NCBI RefSeq assembly: GCF_019972295.1
Contig: NZ_BLJA01000001.1
Span: 714,049 to 778,048, forward strand
From: Geobacter sp. AOG2
Lineage (GTDB): Bacteria; Desulfobacterota; Desulfuromonadia; Geobacterales; Pseudopelobacteraceae
Reading direction: 5' to 3'
DNA: 64,000 nucleotides
Both the position numbers and the translations under genes were made by a program. Positions 7,783 to 16,955 of this stretch are shown here, piece after piece. The notes below the pieces were generated by a model that was not told where the DNA came from, made no database searches, and saw nothing but the letters and a program-made list of their open reading frames with translations. The first letter of the stretch is position 1, and each line of letters opens with the position of its first letter.

Positions 7783-9300
7783 ATGCCGCATGCCGCGCCG
7801 CTCGAACCGACCATTCTGGTTATCTTCGGCGCTGGAGGAGACTTGACTTGGCGCAAGTTGATCCCGGCGCTCTACAACCTCTATCTCGATAGGCTCCTGC
7901 CCGAGCGGTTTGCCATTGTGGGGGTGGCCCGCAAACATCTGGACGACGGGGCGTTCCGCAGGCGCCTTCGGGAAGGGGTAGACCTTTTTTCCCGGCGCGG
8001 ACCGGCGGACGAGGTTGATTGGGACCGGTTCAGCGCGCATGTTGCCTACCTCTCCGACGATCTCAACGATCCCGCATCCGGCCCGGCGCTCAGCCAGAGG
8101 CTGGAGGAGTTGGAACGGACTTGGGGAGTGAGGGCGAACCGGGTGTTCTACCTTGCCATCCCCCCGGAAATGGTGGAGGCCGCTGCAGCGCACCTGCAGC
8201 GGCTCGGCGTCTGCCGGGACTGCCAGCGTGACCGTTTGGTGGTGGAGAAGCCGTTCGGTCGGGACCTGGCAACGGCCGTGGCGCTGGATCGGCTTCTGAG
8301 CGGTATGTTTGCCGAGTCCCAGATGTACCGCATCGATCACTACCTCGGGAAGGAAACGGTGCAGAATATCCTCGCTTTCCGGTTTGCCAACTCGCTTTTT
8401 GAGCCGATCTGGAACCGGCGTTACATCGACCACGTGCAGATCACCGTCGCCGAAACGGTAGGGGTGGAGGAGCGGGGAGGGTACTATGATCGCTCCGGCG
8501 CGCTACGCGACATGGTGCAGAACCACCTGCTCCAGATTCTGTGCCTTATTGCCATGGAGCCGCCGATCTCATTCGATGCCGACGAGATCCGGAACAAAAA
8601 GGTAGACCTGCTGCGCGCCATACGGCCGATACGGGCCGAGGAGGTTCATTACTCCGCGGTGCGGGGGCAGTACGGCAAGGGCACAGTCAACGGTAGGGCG
8701 ATGCCGGGATATCGGGAGGAACCGGGGATACCCTCTGGCTCCATCACCGAGACCTTTGCGGCATTCAAGCTCTACATCGACAATTGGCGCTGGCAGGGGG
8801 TGCCCTTCTACCTGCGTACCGGCAAGCGGATGCCTGCAAGGGTGTCGGAGGTTTCCATCCTCTTTCGTTCGGCCCCCCATCAGCCCTTTCCCGCGGCCGC
8901 AGTGGAGAACTGGCAGCCCAACCGCCTGGTTATCCGTATCCAGCCCGAGGAGGGGATAGTTACCCGTATTCAGGCCAAACAGCCGGGTACCCGGCTCCAG
9001 CTTGGTCCAGTGGACATGCAGTTCCGCTACCAGGACGCATTCAGCGTCGCGCCGCCTGAAGCATACGAAACATTGCTCCTGGACGTGATCCGAGGCGACG
9101 CCACCCTGTTTATGCGGGCCGACCAAGTGGAGTGCGCCTGGAAGATTGTCGCGCCGGTGCTGGACGCTTGGGAGTCGGTGCCACCTGGCGATTTTCCCAA
9201 TTACCCCGCCGGGAGCTGGGGGCCGGAGGCCGCCGAACTCCTCATCGCCCACGAAGGTCACAGCTGGCTGCAGCACACGCTGCAGGAGGATCGAAAATGA
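7783..9300 (+). CDS. zwf: Glucose-6-phosphate 1-dehydrogenase
   Basis: 505 residues, normal length for the enzyme that oxidises glucose 6-phosphate to 6-phosphogluconolactone. The nucleotide-binding turn is FGAGGDLTWRKL (canonical is GASGDL), and the substrate/active-site motif RIDHYLGKE is intact at about residue 182. VVEKPFGRDL and FYLRTGKRM are also present. It sits two bases after gnd and overlaps pgl in ATGA, indicating translational coupling of the whole oxidative branch. Confidence 0.97.
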   Translation: MPHAAPLEPTILVIFGAGGDLTWRKLIPALYNLYLDRLLPERFAIVGVARKHLDDGAFRRRLREGVDLFSRRGPADEVDWDRFSAHVAYLSDDLNDPASGPALSQRLEELERTWGVRANRVFYLAIPPEMVEAAAAHLQRLGVCRDCQRDRLVVEKPFGRDLATAVALDRLLSGMFAESQMYRIDHYLGKETVQNILAFRFANSLFEPIWNRRYIDHVQITVAETVGVEERGGYYDRSGALRDMVQNHLLQILCLIAMEPPISFDADEIRNKKVDLLRAIRPIRAEEVHYSAVRGQYGKGTVNGRAMPGYREEPGIPSGSITETFAAFKLYIDNWRWQGVPFYLRTGKRMPARVSEVSILFRSAPHQPFPAAAVENWQPNRLVIRIQPEEGIVTRIQAKQPGTRLQLGPVDMQFRYQDAFSVAPPEAYETLLLDVIRGDATLFMRADQVECAWKIVAPVLDAWESVPPGDFPNYPAGSWGPEAAELLIAHEGHSWLQHTLQEDRK

Positions 9301-10046
9301 TTTTGGTCTATCCGGACCTGGAGGCCCTGAGTCGGGCCGCCGCCGACCTGTTCGCGGAGCGGGTGGGGAATGCCATCGCAGACCACGGCCGTTGCGCCAT
9401 TCTCCTCGCCGGTGGTGAAACCCCGCGTCGTACCTATGAACTCCTCGCCGATGAACCGCTACGGAGCCGGGTACCGTGGGGGAGGCTGCATCTTTTCTGG
9501 GGGGATGAACGCTCGGTTGCGTCGGATGACCCCCGGAGCAATGCCCAGATGGTCCGACGGGCGTTGCTCGACCGGGTACCGGTCCCGGCGGGACAGGTAC
9601 ATCCCATCCCCGGTGACCGCGACCCCAGGCAGTCCGCGGATGAGTACGAGGAGTTGCTGCACCGGTTTTTCGCCGGGGCTCCACCACGGTTCGATCTGGT
9701 GGTGCTGGGGCTCGGGGATGACGGGCACACGGCATCTCTCTTCCCCGACTCGCCGGTCCTGGAGGAAAGGGAACGTTGGGCCTCGGCCACCCGGCGGGCC
9801 GGAGAGGAAATCGGCAGGGTCACCCTGACGGTACCCCTTATCAATCAGGCGGAACTGGTCGTCTTTCTCGTGGCGGGCGACGATAAGGCCACAATCCTTC
9901 GCGAGGTGTTGGAAGAATATCCTGATCCCCGCAGTCGGCCCGCCAGGATGATCAGGCCGGAGCAGGGCGAACTCCGCTGGCTGGTGGACGCTTCTGCGGC
10001 CCGACTGTTGCACCGCACAGGTAAAAATGGCAACCTGGCACATTAA
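9297..10046 (+). CDS. pgl: 6-phosphogluconolactonase
   Basis: 249-residue member of the glucosamine-6-phosphate isomerase/6-phosphogluconolactonase family; hydrolyses the lactone made by Zwf. Signature segments are ILLAGGETPRRTYELL, FWGDERSVASDDPRSNAQM and LGLGDDGHTASLFP, the last with the catalytic His region. The ATG at 9297 overlaps the zwf TGA (ATGA), which fixes the start; the frame is open further upstream but only as a shadow inside zwf. Confidence 0.95.
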   Translation: MILVYPDLEALSRAAADLFAERVGNAIADHGRCAILLAGGETPRRTYELLADEPLRSRVPWGRLHLFWGDERSVASDDPRSNAQMVRRALLDRVPVPAGQVHPIPGDRDPRQSADEYEELLHRFFAGAPPRFDLVVLGLGDDGHTASLFPDSPVLEERERWASATRRAGEEIGRVTLTVPLINQAELVVFLVAGDDKATILREVLEEYPDPRSRPARMIRPEQGELRWLVDASAARLLHRTGKNGNLAH

Positions 10047-10079
10047 AACGAGGAATATCATTTCAAGGGAGACATACAG

Positions 10080-11714
10080 ATGACCGAATCGGCGTCAGAC
10101 ACCCCCCTCACCAGCCTGTCCGCTTGGCAGGCTCTGCAGACCCACCACAAGACCATTGGCGATGTTCACCTCAGGCAACTCTTCGCTGATGATCCGGTCA
10201 GGGGGGAACGGTTGGTGCTGGAGGCGGTGGGACTCTATGTGGATTTTTCCAAGCACCGGATCACAGACGAGACGCTCAGGCTTCTGGTGAAACTGGCCGA
10301 CGAGTCCGGGCTGCGGTCGAAGATCGATGCCATGTTCGCCGGCAAACGCATCAACGTGACGGAAAACCGGGCTGTGCTCCATACGGCGTTGCGGGCGCCG
10401 CGGGGTGCGGCTGTTATGGTTGACGGCGGGAACGTGGTGCCGGGTGTCCACGAGGTGCTCGACCGCATGGCCGAATTTGCTGATCGGGTCCGGGACGGCG
10501 TCTGGACCGGCCATACCGGTCGGCGTATCAAGAACGTCGTCAATATCGGCATCGGCGGTTCCGACCTGGGGCCGGTGATGGCCTACGAGGCGCTGCGCCA
10601 CTACAGCCGGCGGGAGATGATCTTTCGCTTCGTTTCCAACGTGGACGGTACGGACTTTGCCGAGGCGACGCTGGACCTGGACCCGGCCGAAACCCTCTTT
10701 ATCGTGTCGTCCAAGACCTTCACCACCCAGGAAACCATGACCAACGCCCGAACCGCCCGCTCGTGGCTGGTCCAGGGGCTGGAGGACGAGACGGCTGTTT
10801 CCCGGCACTTCGTCGCGGTCTCCACCAACAGGTCAGAGGTGAGTGCCTTCGGTATCGACCCGGCCAACATGTTCGGCTTCTGGGACTGGGTTGGCGGTCG
10901 TTATTCCATGGATTCCGCCATCGGGCTCTCCACCATGCTCGCCGTGGGGCCGGAAAACTTCCGGGCGCTTCTGGCCGGATTCCATGCCATGGACGAACAT
11001 TTTCGCACCGTTCCCTTCGAGCGGAACCTGCCCGTGCTTATGGGGCTTTTGACGGTGTGGTACGCCGACTTTTTTGGAGCCCGGACGGTGGCGGTCCTAC
11101 CCTACGACCAGTACCTGAAGCGTTTTCCCGCCTACCTCCAGCAGTTGACCATGGAGAGTAACGGCAAGGGGGTCACCCTTGCCGGGGTACCGGTGGATTA
11201 TGACACGAGCCCTGTCTTCTGGGGGGAGCCGGGGACCAACGGTCAACACTCCTTTTACCAGTTGATTCACCAGGGGACTCATCTTATCCCTTGCGATTTC
11301 ATTGGGTTCTGTCGTTCCCTGAACCCCTTGGGCTCTCATCACGACCTCCTGATGTCCAATGTCTTCGCCCAGGGCGAAGCGTTGGCATTTGGCAAGGATG
11401 CAGACCAAGTCCGTGCAGAGGGGACTCCGGAGTGGCTCGTGCCACACCGAACCTTTGCCGGGAACCGCCCCTCCACCACCATGCTGGCGGAGGAACTTAC
11501 GCCGGGCATCCTCGGCTCACTGGTGGCCCTTTATGAACATAGTGTATTCACTCAGGGGGCGATCTGGCAGATCGACTCCTTTGACCAGTGGGGGGTGGAG
11601 TTGGGGAAATCCCTAGCCCAGAGGATCATCCCCGAACTTGGCTCCGATGAACCGCACCTCGGCCACGACAGTTCCACCAACGCTTTGATCCGCCGCTACC
11701 GGCGGCAGAGATAG
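10080..11714 (+). CDS. pgi: Glucose-6-phosphate isomerase
   Basis: 544 residues, typical of the long bacterial isomerase interconverting glucose 6-phosphate and fructose 6-phosphate. Diagnostic motifs: [57 protein letters not shown] and [12 protein letters not shown]. The start is preceded by AAGGGAGACATACAG. It is the last gene of the gnd-zwf-pgl-pgi unit, 33 bases after pgl. With Pgi at the end, the unit can feed fructose 6-phosphate back into the oxidative branch. Confidence 0.97.
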   Translation: MTESASDTPLTSLSAWQALQTHHKTIGDVHLRQLFADDPVRGERLVLEAVGLYVDFSKHRITDETLRLLVKLADESGLRSKIDAMFAGKRINVTENRAVLHTALRAPRGAAVMVDGGNVVPGVHEVLDRMAEFADRVRDGVWTGHTGRRIKNVVNIGIGGSDLGPVMAYEALRHYSRREMIFRFVSNVDGTDFAEATLDLDPAETLFIVSSKTFTTQETMTNARTARSWLVQGLEDETAVSRHFVAVSTNRSEVSAFGIDPANMFGFWDWVGGRYSMDSAIGLSTMLAVGPENFRALLAGFHAMDEHFRTVPFERNLPVLMGLLTVWYADFFGARTVAVLPYDQYLKRFPAYLQQLTMESNGKGVTLAGVPVDYDTSPVFWGEPGTNGQHSFYQLIHQGTHLIPCDFIGFCRSLNPLGSHHDLLMSNVFAQGEALAFGKDADQVRAEGTPEWLVPHRTFAGNRPSTTMLAEELTPGILGSLVALYEHSVFTQGAIWQIDSFDQWGVELGKSLAQRIIPELGSDEPHLGHDSSTNALIRRYRRQR

Positions 11715-11810
11715 TGAAACCATTATGGACGTTCTTTCCGCAAACTGGGCTGGTATATAGGGAGGAATACACAAGGGCGAGAAGGTTTCCAGATTTTTGG
11801 TGTAGAACTG

Positions 11811-11846
11811 AAAAAGGAACGCGACTTTTAAAGTCGTGTTCCTTTT
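11811..11846. terminator. Bidirectional terminator between pgi and the tRNA genes
   Basis: AAAAGGAAC-GCGACTTT pairs with AAGTCG-GTTCCTTTT, with one mismatch, and A/T tails lie on both sides. It can serve pgi on the plus strand and the tRNA-Phe/tRNA-Arg transcript on the minus strand. A second small hairpin (AAGCAC / GTGCTT) follows at about 11853-11868. Confidence 0.75.
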
Positions 11847-11872
11847 GGTTTGAAGCACATAAGTGCTTATTT

Positions 11873-11949
11873 TGGCGCGCTTGGAGAGATTCGAACTCCC
11901 GACCTACGGATTCGTAGTCCGTTGCTCTATCCAGCTGAGCTACAAGCGC
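11873..11949 (-). tRNA. tRNA-Arg (anticodon ACG)
   Basis: 77 bases including an encoded CCA. Acceptor arm GCGCTTG/CAAGCGC, D-arm region GTAGCTCAGCTGGATAGAGC, anticodon loop CTACGAA (ACG), T-arm with GTTCGAATC. It follows tRNA-Phe on the same strand after 37 bases and probably shares its promoter. Confidence 0.96.
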
Positions 11950-11986
11950 AAAGCGTTGCGTAAGGGGTGTGTCCCCTTGAAGATAG

Positions 11987-12062
<76 letters not shown>

Positions 12063-12076
12063 GCAAAAGGATTTTT

Positions 12077-12106
12077 TATATACCCCGAATTGGTTTCTGC
12101 TGTCAA
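12077..12106 (-). promoter_or_regulatory. Strong sigma-70 promoter of the tRNA-Phe/tRNA-Arg operon
   Basis: On the minus strand: TTGACA, 18 bases, TATATA, ending 14 bases before the mature 5' end of tRNA-Phe. The perfect -35 box and the position fit a stable RNA promoter. Confidence 0.8.
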
Positions 12107-12141
12107 CGAAAAACTGTCCAGTTTTCGGGTCTGTCTTAGTA

Positions 12142-13218
12142 TTACTTGTTTTCAGCCTGCTGAACCCGGATAGGGACATAGTTGCAGAAGGGCTCTTCAG
12201 CCATATAATCTCCATGGACAGCATCCGCCCTGGCTCGGCAACCGCCGCAGACATTGATGTATTCGCATTGCCCGCATTTGCCCTTGTACGCTTTGAAATT
12301 GCGGAGATCGCGGAATATCTCCGAATTTTCCCAGATCTCGCGGAAGGGGGTTTGCTTGACATTACCGGCTACTCGATGGAAGTAGGAGCAGGGCTTGACA
12401 TTACCGAAACAGTCGATCAGGCAGATGGTCTGGGCTGCTATGCAACCTTTGCCGCCGCCGGTTGAAAACGTCAGGGAGCGCCGTTCGAATTTGAGTCCTT
12501 CCGCTTTGGCCTTTTGAGGTACGATCCGGTAATAATGGGGAGCACAGGTAGGCCGCATGAGAATGTCGTCCTCCTCCTTTTCCTGCTGGTAATGCCAATC
12601 GAGTATCTCTTCGTAGTCCTCTTTGGAGATCAATTCATTCATGATCGCTTCGCCCCGGCCGGTGGGGACGATCATGAACATATACCAAGCGGTTGCTCCC
12701 AGGGATTTGGCCAGCTTGAAGGTGGCGGCAATGTCATGCTGGTTCCGCTTGGTGAAGGATGAGTTGATCAGGAATTTCTGGCCGTTACGGCGGAAGATCT
12801 CGGCCGCACGCACAACGCCTTCAAACGAGCCGGGGCACTGGCGGAAATTGTCGTGAATCTCTGCCGATGAACCATCCAGGGAAAGGGACACCATCTTTAT
12901 GTCGGCCTTTTTCATCTTCTGACAGATCTCGTCGGTTACCAGGGCGCCGTTGCTGGCCATGCACATGCGTAGGCCCAGAGAGGTTCCGAACTCTGCCAGT
13001 TCAAAGATGTCCTGACGCAGCAGCGGTTCGCCGCCGGAAAGCACCATAACAGGTTTGGAGAATGCGGCAATCTCTGACAGTAACTTTTTCCCCTCGTCCG
13101 TCGTAAAATCCCCTTCCGATGAGGTCATGTCCGAAGAACAACGGCAGTGTACACAACGCAGGTTACACTTTTGGGTGGTCTCCCAGGCGATCCATTTAGG
13201 TACGAATTCCTCGCTCAT
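12142..13218 (-). CDS. Radical SAM/SPASM protein, AhbD-like (heme b synthase family)
   Basis: 358 residues. The radical SAM cluster motif is CNLRCVHC (Cys 18, 22, 25), then [19 protein letters not shown] and [18 protein letters not shown]. The C-terminal SPASM region has several Cys ([19 protein letters not shown] and [13 protein letters not shown], final C near residue 346) for auxiliary Fe-S clusters. The middle stretch [13 protein letters not shown] ... [11 protein letters not shown] matches what I know of AhbD, which decarboxylates Fe-coproporphyrin III to heme b in the siroheme-dependent path; the related NirJ/AhbC or a peptide-modifying enzyme remain possible. No heme genes or precursor peptide are adjacent. 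Confidence 0.7.
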   Translation of the reverse strand: MSEEFVPKWIAWETTQKCNLRCVHCRCSSDMTSSEGDFTTDEGKKLLSEIAAFSKPVMVLSGGEPLLRQDIFELAEFGTSLGLRMCMASNGALVTDEICQKMKKADIKMVSLSLDGSSAEIHDNFRQCPGSFEGVVRAAEIFRRNGQKFLINSSFTKRNQHDIAATFKLAKSLGATAWYMFMIVPTGRGEAIMNELISKEDYEEILDWHYQQEKEEDDILMRPTCAPHYYRIVPQKAKAEGLKFERRSLTFSTGGGKGCIAAQTICLIDCFGNVKPCSYFHRVAGNVKQTPFREIWENSEIFRDLRNFKAYKGKCGQCEYINVCGGCRARADAVHGDYMAEEPFCNYVPIRVQQAENK

Positions 13219-13239
13219 AAGGCTCCCGTCTCAAAGAAT

Positions 13240-13268
13240 AGGGGCGTCAATCCATGACGCCCTTTTAA
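13240..13268. other. Hairpin in the leader of the radical SAM gene
   Basis: GGGCGTCA pairs with TGACGCCC around a 5-base loop, followed by TTTT on the plus strand. On the minus strand it lies about 25 bases upstream of the radical SAM start, so there it would be a leader hairpin; as a plus-strand terminator it has no upstream gene. Confidence 0.4.
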
Positions 13269-13364
13269 AACTTTACCCCGAATAGCGATGTAAACTCAAG
13301 AATAATTGTGGGAAAATGTTCCACTTGCATGCCCCATACTCGGAGCCCCCGGTTTTTAATAAAC

Positions 13365-13393
13365 TTGAAAGGGCACATCAATTCTGCTATAGA
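13365..13393 (+). promoter_or_regulatory. Putative sigma-70 promoter of mglBA
   Basis: TTGAAA, 17 bases, TATAGA; start of transcription expected near 13400, giving a leader of about 54 bases before mglB. Confidence 0.7.
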
Positions 13394-13453
13394 AAGCAAA
13401 TCAAATATATGCAATTTTTCGCTAATTTTGGGGCAACATTCAAGGAGCGAGGC

Positions 13454-13945
13454 ATGTCCACTCCGCAGATGGTCATGTACGACGAAGAATTTCAGGAGAT
13501 TAACGAGGTTATCGGCAGGCTCCTGAAAGAGGCAAATGCCAAGGTTATCTTTCTGGTGGATAAAAACGGTCAGCTTATTTCCGGTGTGGGTGAGACCGAA
13601 CGTTTCGACACCACGTCGCTGGCCTCGCTTACTGCCGGTAACATTGCGGCAACTGGCGGTCTTGCCAAACTTATCGGCGAAAAGGAGTTCTCGATCCTTT
13701 TTCATGAGGGGGAGAAGGATAATCTCCATATTTCAATAGTCGGCGGCAGGGTCATCCTGGTGGTGTTGTTCGATAGCCGCTCCTCCCTCGGGTTAGTGCG
13801 ACTGCGAGTCAAGAAGTCTTCAGAGGAACTTTCGGCAATTTTCGATAGATTGCTCAAAAAGGCTGAGGACAAGGAAAAACGTGGGGTATCCGATTTCCCC
13901 TTTGCTGAGATCACTGATGACGATATTGATAGCCTGTTCAGTTAA
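13454..13945 (+). CDS. mglB: Roadblock/LC7 domain protein, MglB-like
   Basis: 163 residues with a single Roadblock/LC7 domain: DEEFQEINEVIGRLL, AKVIFLVDKNGQLISGVG, LTAGNIAATGGLAKLIGE and LVVLFDSRSSLGLVRLRVKK. MglB proteins are GTPase-activating partners of the Ras-like MglA and set cell polarity in Myxococcus. A C-terminal acidic tail ends in DDDIDSLFS. The ATG at 13454 follows AAGGAGCGAGGC, a clear ribosome binding site; the frame runs further upstream but without one. mglA starts 21 bases after its stop. Confidence 0.88.
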   Translation: MSTPQMVMYDEEFQEINEVIGRLLKEANAKVIFLVDKNGQLISGVGETERFDTTSLASLTAGNIAATGGLAKLIGEKEFSILFHEGEKDNLHISIVGGRVILVVLFDSRSSLGLVRLRVKKSSEELSAIFDRLLKKAEDKEKRGVSDFPFAEITDDDIDSLFS

Positions 13946-13966
13946 AAACTTCGAGGTACGCTAGCA

Positions 13967-14554
13967 ATGTCTTTTATCAACTACGCCTCTCGCGAGATTA
14001 ACTGCAAGATTGTCTATTATGGTCCGGGTTTGTGCGGTAAGACCACGAACCTTCAGTATATTTACCAAAAAACCGCTCCGGACGCCAAGGGCAAGATGAT
14101 CAGTCTTGCAACCGAAACGGAACGGACGCTTTTTTTCGATTTTCTTCCGTTGGCATTAGGTGAGATACGGGGCTTTAAAACCCGTTTTCACCTGTACACC
14201 GTTCCGGGCCAGGTTTTCTATGATGCCTCCCGCAAGCTGATCCTGAAGGGGGTTGACGGTGTTGTTTTTGTGGCCGACTCCCAGGAAGAACGCTCGGACG
14301 CCAATACGGAGTCGCTGGACAACCTGCGGATTAACCTCCGGGAGCAGGGGTATGACCTTGATAAGCTCCCCTATGTTGTTCAGTACAACAAGCGTGACCT
14401 GGACAATATCCTGAGCATTGAAGAGCTGCGCCGTGAGATTAACCCAACGAATGTCCCTGAATTTGAGGCATGTGCCACAACCGGCGAGGGGGTGTTCGAG
14501 ACCCTCAAGGCTGTGGCCAAGCTGATCCTGATTGACTTGAAAAAGGGTAAATGA
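13967..14554 (+). CDS. mglA: Ras-like small GTPase MglA
   Basis: 195 residues, usual MglA length. P-loop GPGLCGKT at residues 19-26, a switch region with [14 protein letters not shown], the characteristic [17 protein letters not shown] in place of the Ras DTAGQ motif, and NKRDL as the base-recognition motif. MglA directs polar localisation of motility or pilus machinery in deltaproteobacteria; in a Geobacter-type cell a role with type IV pili is plausible but inferred. It follows its regulator mglB, and a perfect hairpin lies 15 bases beyond its stop. Confidence 0.92.
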   Translation: MSFINYASREINCKIVYYGPGLCGKTTNLQYIYQKTAPDAKGKMISLATETERTLFFDFLPLALGEIRGFKTRFHLYTVPGQVFYDASRKLILKGVDGVVFVADSQEERSDANTESLDNLRINLREQGYDLDKLPYVVQYNKRDLDNILSIEELRREINPTNVPEFEACATTGEGVFETLKAVAKLILIDLKKGK

Positions 14555-14568
14555 TTTCGGAACAGCAT

Positions 14569-14612
14569 CACCTGAAAGCCCATAGAATGAAATCTCTATG
14601 GGCTTTCAGGTG
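14569..14612 (+). terminator. Perfect 18-bp hairpin between mglA and the next gene
   Basis: Arms 14569-14586 and 14595-14612 are perfectly complementary (CACCTGAAAGCCCATAGA) around an 8-base loop. What follows is AACAATTTGTGGAGG, not a clean T-run, and the next ribosome binding site starts about 10 bases later. It could attenuate read-through, protect the mglBA mRNA 3' end, or be a protein site. Confidence 0.55.
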
Positions 14613-14633
14613 AACAATTTGTGGAGGTTTAAA

Positions 14634-14975
14634 ATGTCAACGGAGTTGATCGACGTACCCAGGGGGATGAGCATTATTAAATCGATCCTCGTCAAGCGTC
14701 TCCAGACCCCCGGCTACTTTGCTGATGTCTACTTGGTCATGCAGAACGGACAATATGAGGCGGCTTTGTTTATCAACGATAAATACAAGCCCGGTCCGCC
14801 GATCCCTTATCCGCTGGATAATCCCACCGAAGAAGTAACCCATTGGATGGGGGTGCGTCCGAGCGTTGGGTTGAGTCCCGAGGAGGCAGACCGGATCATC
14901 AGCGAGGTGGAAGGCGAGAATGCCATCCACCGTAAAAAGATGCAGGACCGTTGGAACAAGAGTGACACCCTGTAG
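14634..14975 (+). CDS. Conserved-looking hypothetical protein
   Basis: 113-residue soluble protein without a family I recognise. The start is well defined by GGAGGTTTAAAATG. It has ADVYLVMQNGQYEAALFIND in the middle, a proline-rich PGPPIPYPLDNPTEEV and an acidic/basic C-terminal helix (SPEEADRIISEVEGENAIHRKK). No membrane segment or signal peptide. It sits 79 bases after mglA on the same strand, separated by the hairpin, so it may be co-transcribed with mglBA. Confidence 0.7.
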   Translation: MSTELIDVPRGMSIIKSILVKRLQTPGYFADVYLVMQNGQYEAALFINDKYKPGPPIPYPLDNPTEEVTHWMGVRPSVGLSPEEADRIISEVEGENAIHRKKMQDRWNKSDTL

Positions 14976-15048
14976 GTCTCTTTCAACTTGATTTTTTCAA
15001 ACCTGCGTGGTAATTAAAAGACCCCGCTGAATCGGGGTGGCGATATCC

Positions 15049-15141
15049 GGAGAGATGGCCGAGTAGGTCGAAGGCGCTCGCCTGCTAAGCGAGTATACTG
15101 GGAAACCGGTATCGAGGGTTCGAATCCCTCTCTCTCCGCCA
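15049..15141 (+). tRNA. tRNA-Ser (anticodon GCT)
   Basis: 93 bases with an encoded CCA and the long variable arm of a class II tRNA (TATACTGGGAAACCGGTATC). Acceptor arm GGAGAGA/TCTCTCC, anticodon loop CTGCTAA (GCT), T-arm GGGTTCGAATCCC. The lipoprotein gene begins 44 bases later. Confidence 0.97.
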
Positions 15142-15185
15142 TTTGCGTTGTGATAATGGGTGTTTTTTTGACTAAAGTCGCTCGC

Positions 15186-15662
15186 ATGCCAAGAATTCTG
15201 TTCATTGTTGCGCTGTTCCTGTCGGCGGTCCTGGCAGGCTGCCAGCAAAACGAACAGAAGCCTCCGCTGAAAATAGATGCAGCAAAGTCGCATGTGACCA
15301 AGAAGGGAACGACGGTAGTCGTCCCCCCTTCCGCGAAAAACGCATGGAAGGCGGTGAAGATTGCCGTCATAGACAAGGCGAACATCAAGGAAACCGTCTA
15401 CACCATCCCCATCGGCAGTTCAATTTCCATCCCCGAATCCTCCATGAACATTGAAGTTGAAGCCTTTCTTCCAGCCTTCATAATGGAGGGTTCCGTCATG
15501 ACCACTTCCTCGAACGAACTGAAGAACCCCGGCGCAAAGGTCAAGATAACCGAAAAAGGGAACATCATCTTCAAGGGATGGCTTTTTGCGCGGTTTCCCA
15601 CGAACACATTCATGCATCCGAGCTACGGCTTTACCCTTGTCGATGCCGTCCCCGCCAAATAG
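15186..15662 (+). CDS. DUF2155-type lipoprotein
   Basis: 158-residue precursor with a short basic start (MPRIL), a hydrophobic segment and the lipobox LAGC, so it should be lipidated at the Cys near residue 19. The mature part contains AVKIAVIDKANIKETVYTIPIG and IFKGWLFARFPTNTFMHPSYGFTLVDA, which match my memory of DUF2155, a family of short envelope proteins of unknown role. The start at 15186 gives a proper signal peptide; an upstream ATG at 15150 would add 12 residues. Confidence 0.75.
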   Translation: MPRILFIVALFLSAVLAGCQQNEQKPPLKIDAAKSHVTKKGTTVVVPPSAKNAWKAVKIAVIDKANIKETVYTIPIGSSISIPESSMNIEVEAFLPAFIMEGSVMTTSSNELKNPGAKVKITEKGNIIFKGWLFARFPTNTFMHPSYGFTLVDAVPAK

Positions 15663-15685
15663 TTAGCGCCCCATGGCCAGCCGAT

Positions 15686-16171
15686 TCAGGTCGGTTTCGT
15701 CCGGCTTTGGATGGTGATCGCCTCACGCGCCAACGTGTCGCAGCGTTCGTTTTCGCAATGGCCGTCATGGCCGCGGACCCATTTCCACTCTATGGCGTGT
15801 TGTCGCGCAAGCTCCAGAAGCGTCTCCCACAAGTCGCGATTGACGACCGGTTCCTTTTTGCTGTTTTGCCAGCCCTTGCGTTGCCACCCGCCAATCCATT
15901 CGGTCATGCCCTTTACCAGATACTGGGAATCGGTCGTAAGGACCACCCGGCAGGGGCGCGTCAGTTGGCGCAAGGCTGCAATGGCGGCAGTCAGTTCCAT
16001 ACGGTTGTTGGTTGTGGCCGCTTCCCCGCCGGAGATTTCTTTTGTGCGCCCCTGACAACGCAGAATGGCGCCATAACCGCCGGGACCCGGGTTGCCGCTG
16101 CAGGCTCCGTCACAAAAGATCTCAACCACCTCGCCTGATGGCGTTTGTTCGGTTTTACGCTTCGCCGACAT
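15686..16171 (-). CDS. rnhA: Ribonuclease HI
   Basis: 161-residue enzyme that cuts the RNA strand of RNA-DNA hybrids. The catalytic set is complete: Asp in [14 protein letters not shown], Glu in NRMELTAAI, Asp in TTDSQYL and Asp in [19 protein letters not shown] carries the flexible His loop. The ATG at 16171 has GAAGG five bases upstream; a GTG at 16177 is in frame but has no correctly spaced site. The start overlaps the end of the acyltransferase gene by 17 bases, so the two are coupled. Confidence 0.95.
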   Translation of the reverse strand: MSAKRKTEQTPSGEVVEIFCDGACSGNPGPGGYGAILRCQGRTKEISGGEAATTNNRMELTAAIAALRQLTRPCRVVLTTDSQYLVKGMTEWIGGWQRKGWQNSKKEPVVNRDLWETLLELARQHAIEWKWVRGHDGHCENERCDTLAREAITIQSRTKPT

Positions 16172-16808
16172 AGGCACCTTCTCTCTTCAGCAGATCGGCG
16201 ATGGCGTTCATGACACGCTCGACAATGAGTTGGTGGGTCTCCCGTGTGTCTTCCCGACAATACAGGTCGCTGAAATCGAGGGGGGCGCCGAAGACAACAG
16301 TGGCGGATTGTCCGAATCCCGGGAACTTCCAGTGGTTCACCCCGGTTAGTGCTGTCGGTATGACCGTGGGGCGGGTGTCGAAGATGATTTTGCCGACGCC
16401 GCGGTTGCCTTTACCCAAACGCCCGTCCCTATGCCGCGTTCCTTCGGGGAAGAGCATGACCTTCTGGTCGGCAAGCAGTTGGTTAATGACCCGGTTGGCC
16501 TTGACGTCGCGTCCACGCCTGACTGGAAAAGCCCCCCACGAGGAGTACAAAAGACGTGGCACGAGTTTCTGGAATAGTTCTTCCTTGGCCGGAGCCCACA
16601 CCATCTGCAACGGGTGATGCCTGACGATGGCCCAGGGGAGAAAGATCGTATCGTAGGCGGAAATGTGGTTTGAGGTAAATAACACGCCTCCGCTGTCCGG
16701 TATCTGCCCGGCTCCTTTGGAGGAAAAACGGTTCAGGGCCGAGGCATAGAAGCCGATCACCCAGCAGGAAAATGTCACCCAACTACGTCGCAGAAACGAT
16801 ACCTTCAT
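16155..16808 (-). CDS. 1-acyl-sn-glycerol-3-phosphate acyltransferase family protein
   Basis: 217-residue PlsC-type acyltransferase. An N-terminal hydrophobic segment ([16 protein letters not shown]) is followed by the catalytic block NHISAYD (the H-x4-D motif), then AFPVRRGRD and the substrate-binding [17 protein letters not shown], and VIPTALTG. It would acylate lysophosphatidic acid or a related lysolipid at the inner membrane. Coupled with rnhA downstream; there is no phospholipid gene beside it to narrow the role. Confidence 0.85.
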   Translation of the reverse strand: MKVSFLRRSWVTFSCWVIGFYASALNRFSSKGAGQIPDSGGVLFTSNHISAYDTIFLPWAIVRHHPLQMVWAPAKEELFQKLVPRLLYSSWGAFPVRRGRDVKANRVINQLLADQKVMLFPEGTRHRDGRLGKGNRGVGKIIFDTRPTVIPTALTGVNHWKFPGFGQSATVVFGAPLDFSDLYCREDTRETHQLIVERVMNAIADLLKREGAYVGEA

Positions 16809-16920
16809 CCGTCTACTTCCTTCATAATGCCGCTGTACGGCAGAAATGGCCCTGTAAGCTTTCCGCTTATATCATGTCCGGCACAATTCGGCAACCATGG
16901 CCGGGGCGGGTTGTTCTGCA

Positions 16921-16949
16921 TTGGAATTGCCCATGATTGCTGCTATAGT
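16921..16949 (+). promoter_or_regulatory. Putative sigma-70 promoter giving a leaderless Nudix mRNA
   Basis: TTGGAA, 17 bases, TATAGT. The -10 box ends only 6 bases before the ATG at 16956, so transcription would start at or beside the start codon. There is no Shine-Dalgarno sequence upstream of that ATG. Confidence 0.6.
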
Positions 16950-16955
16950 TTAGTC

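Noticed and set aside
15020..15042. Hairpin CCCCG/CGGGG before tRNA-Ser as a terminator
   Set aside because: Only a 5-bp stem and no T-run; insufficient.
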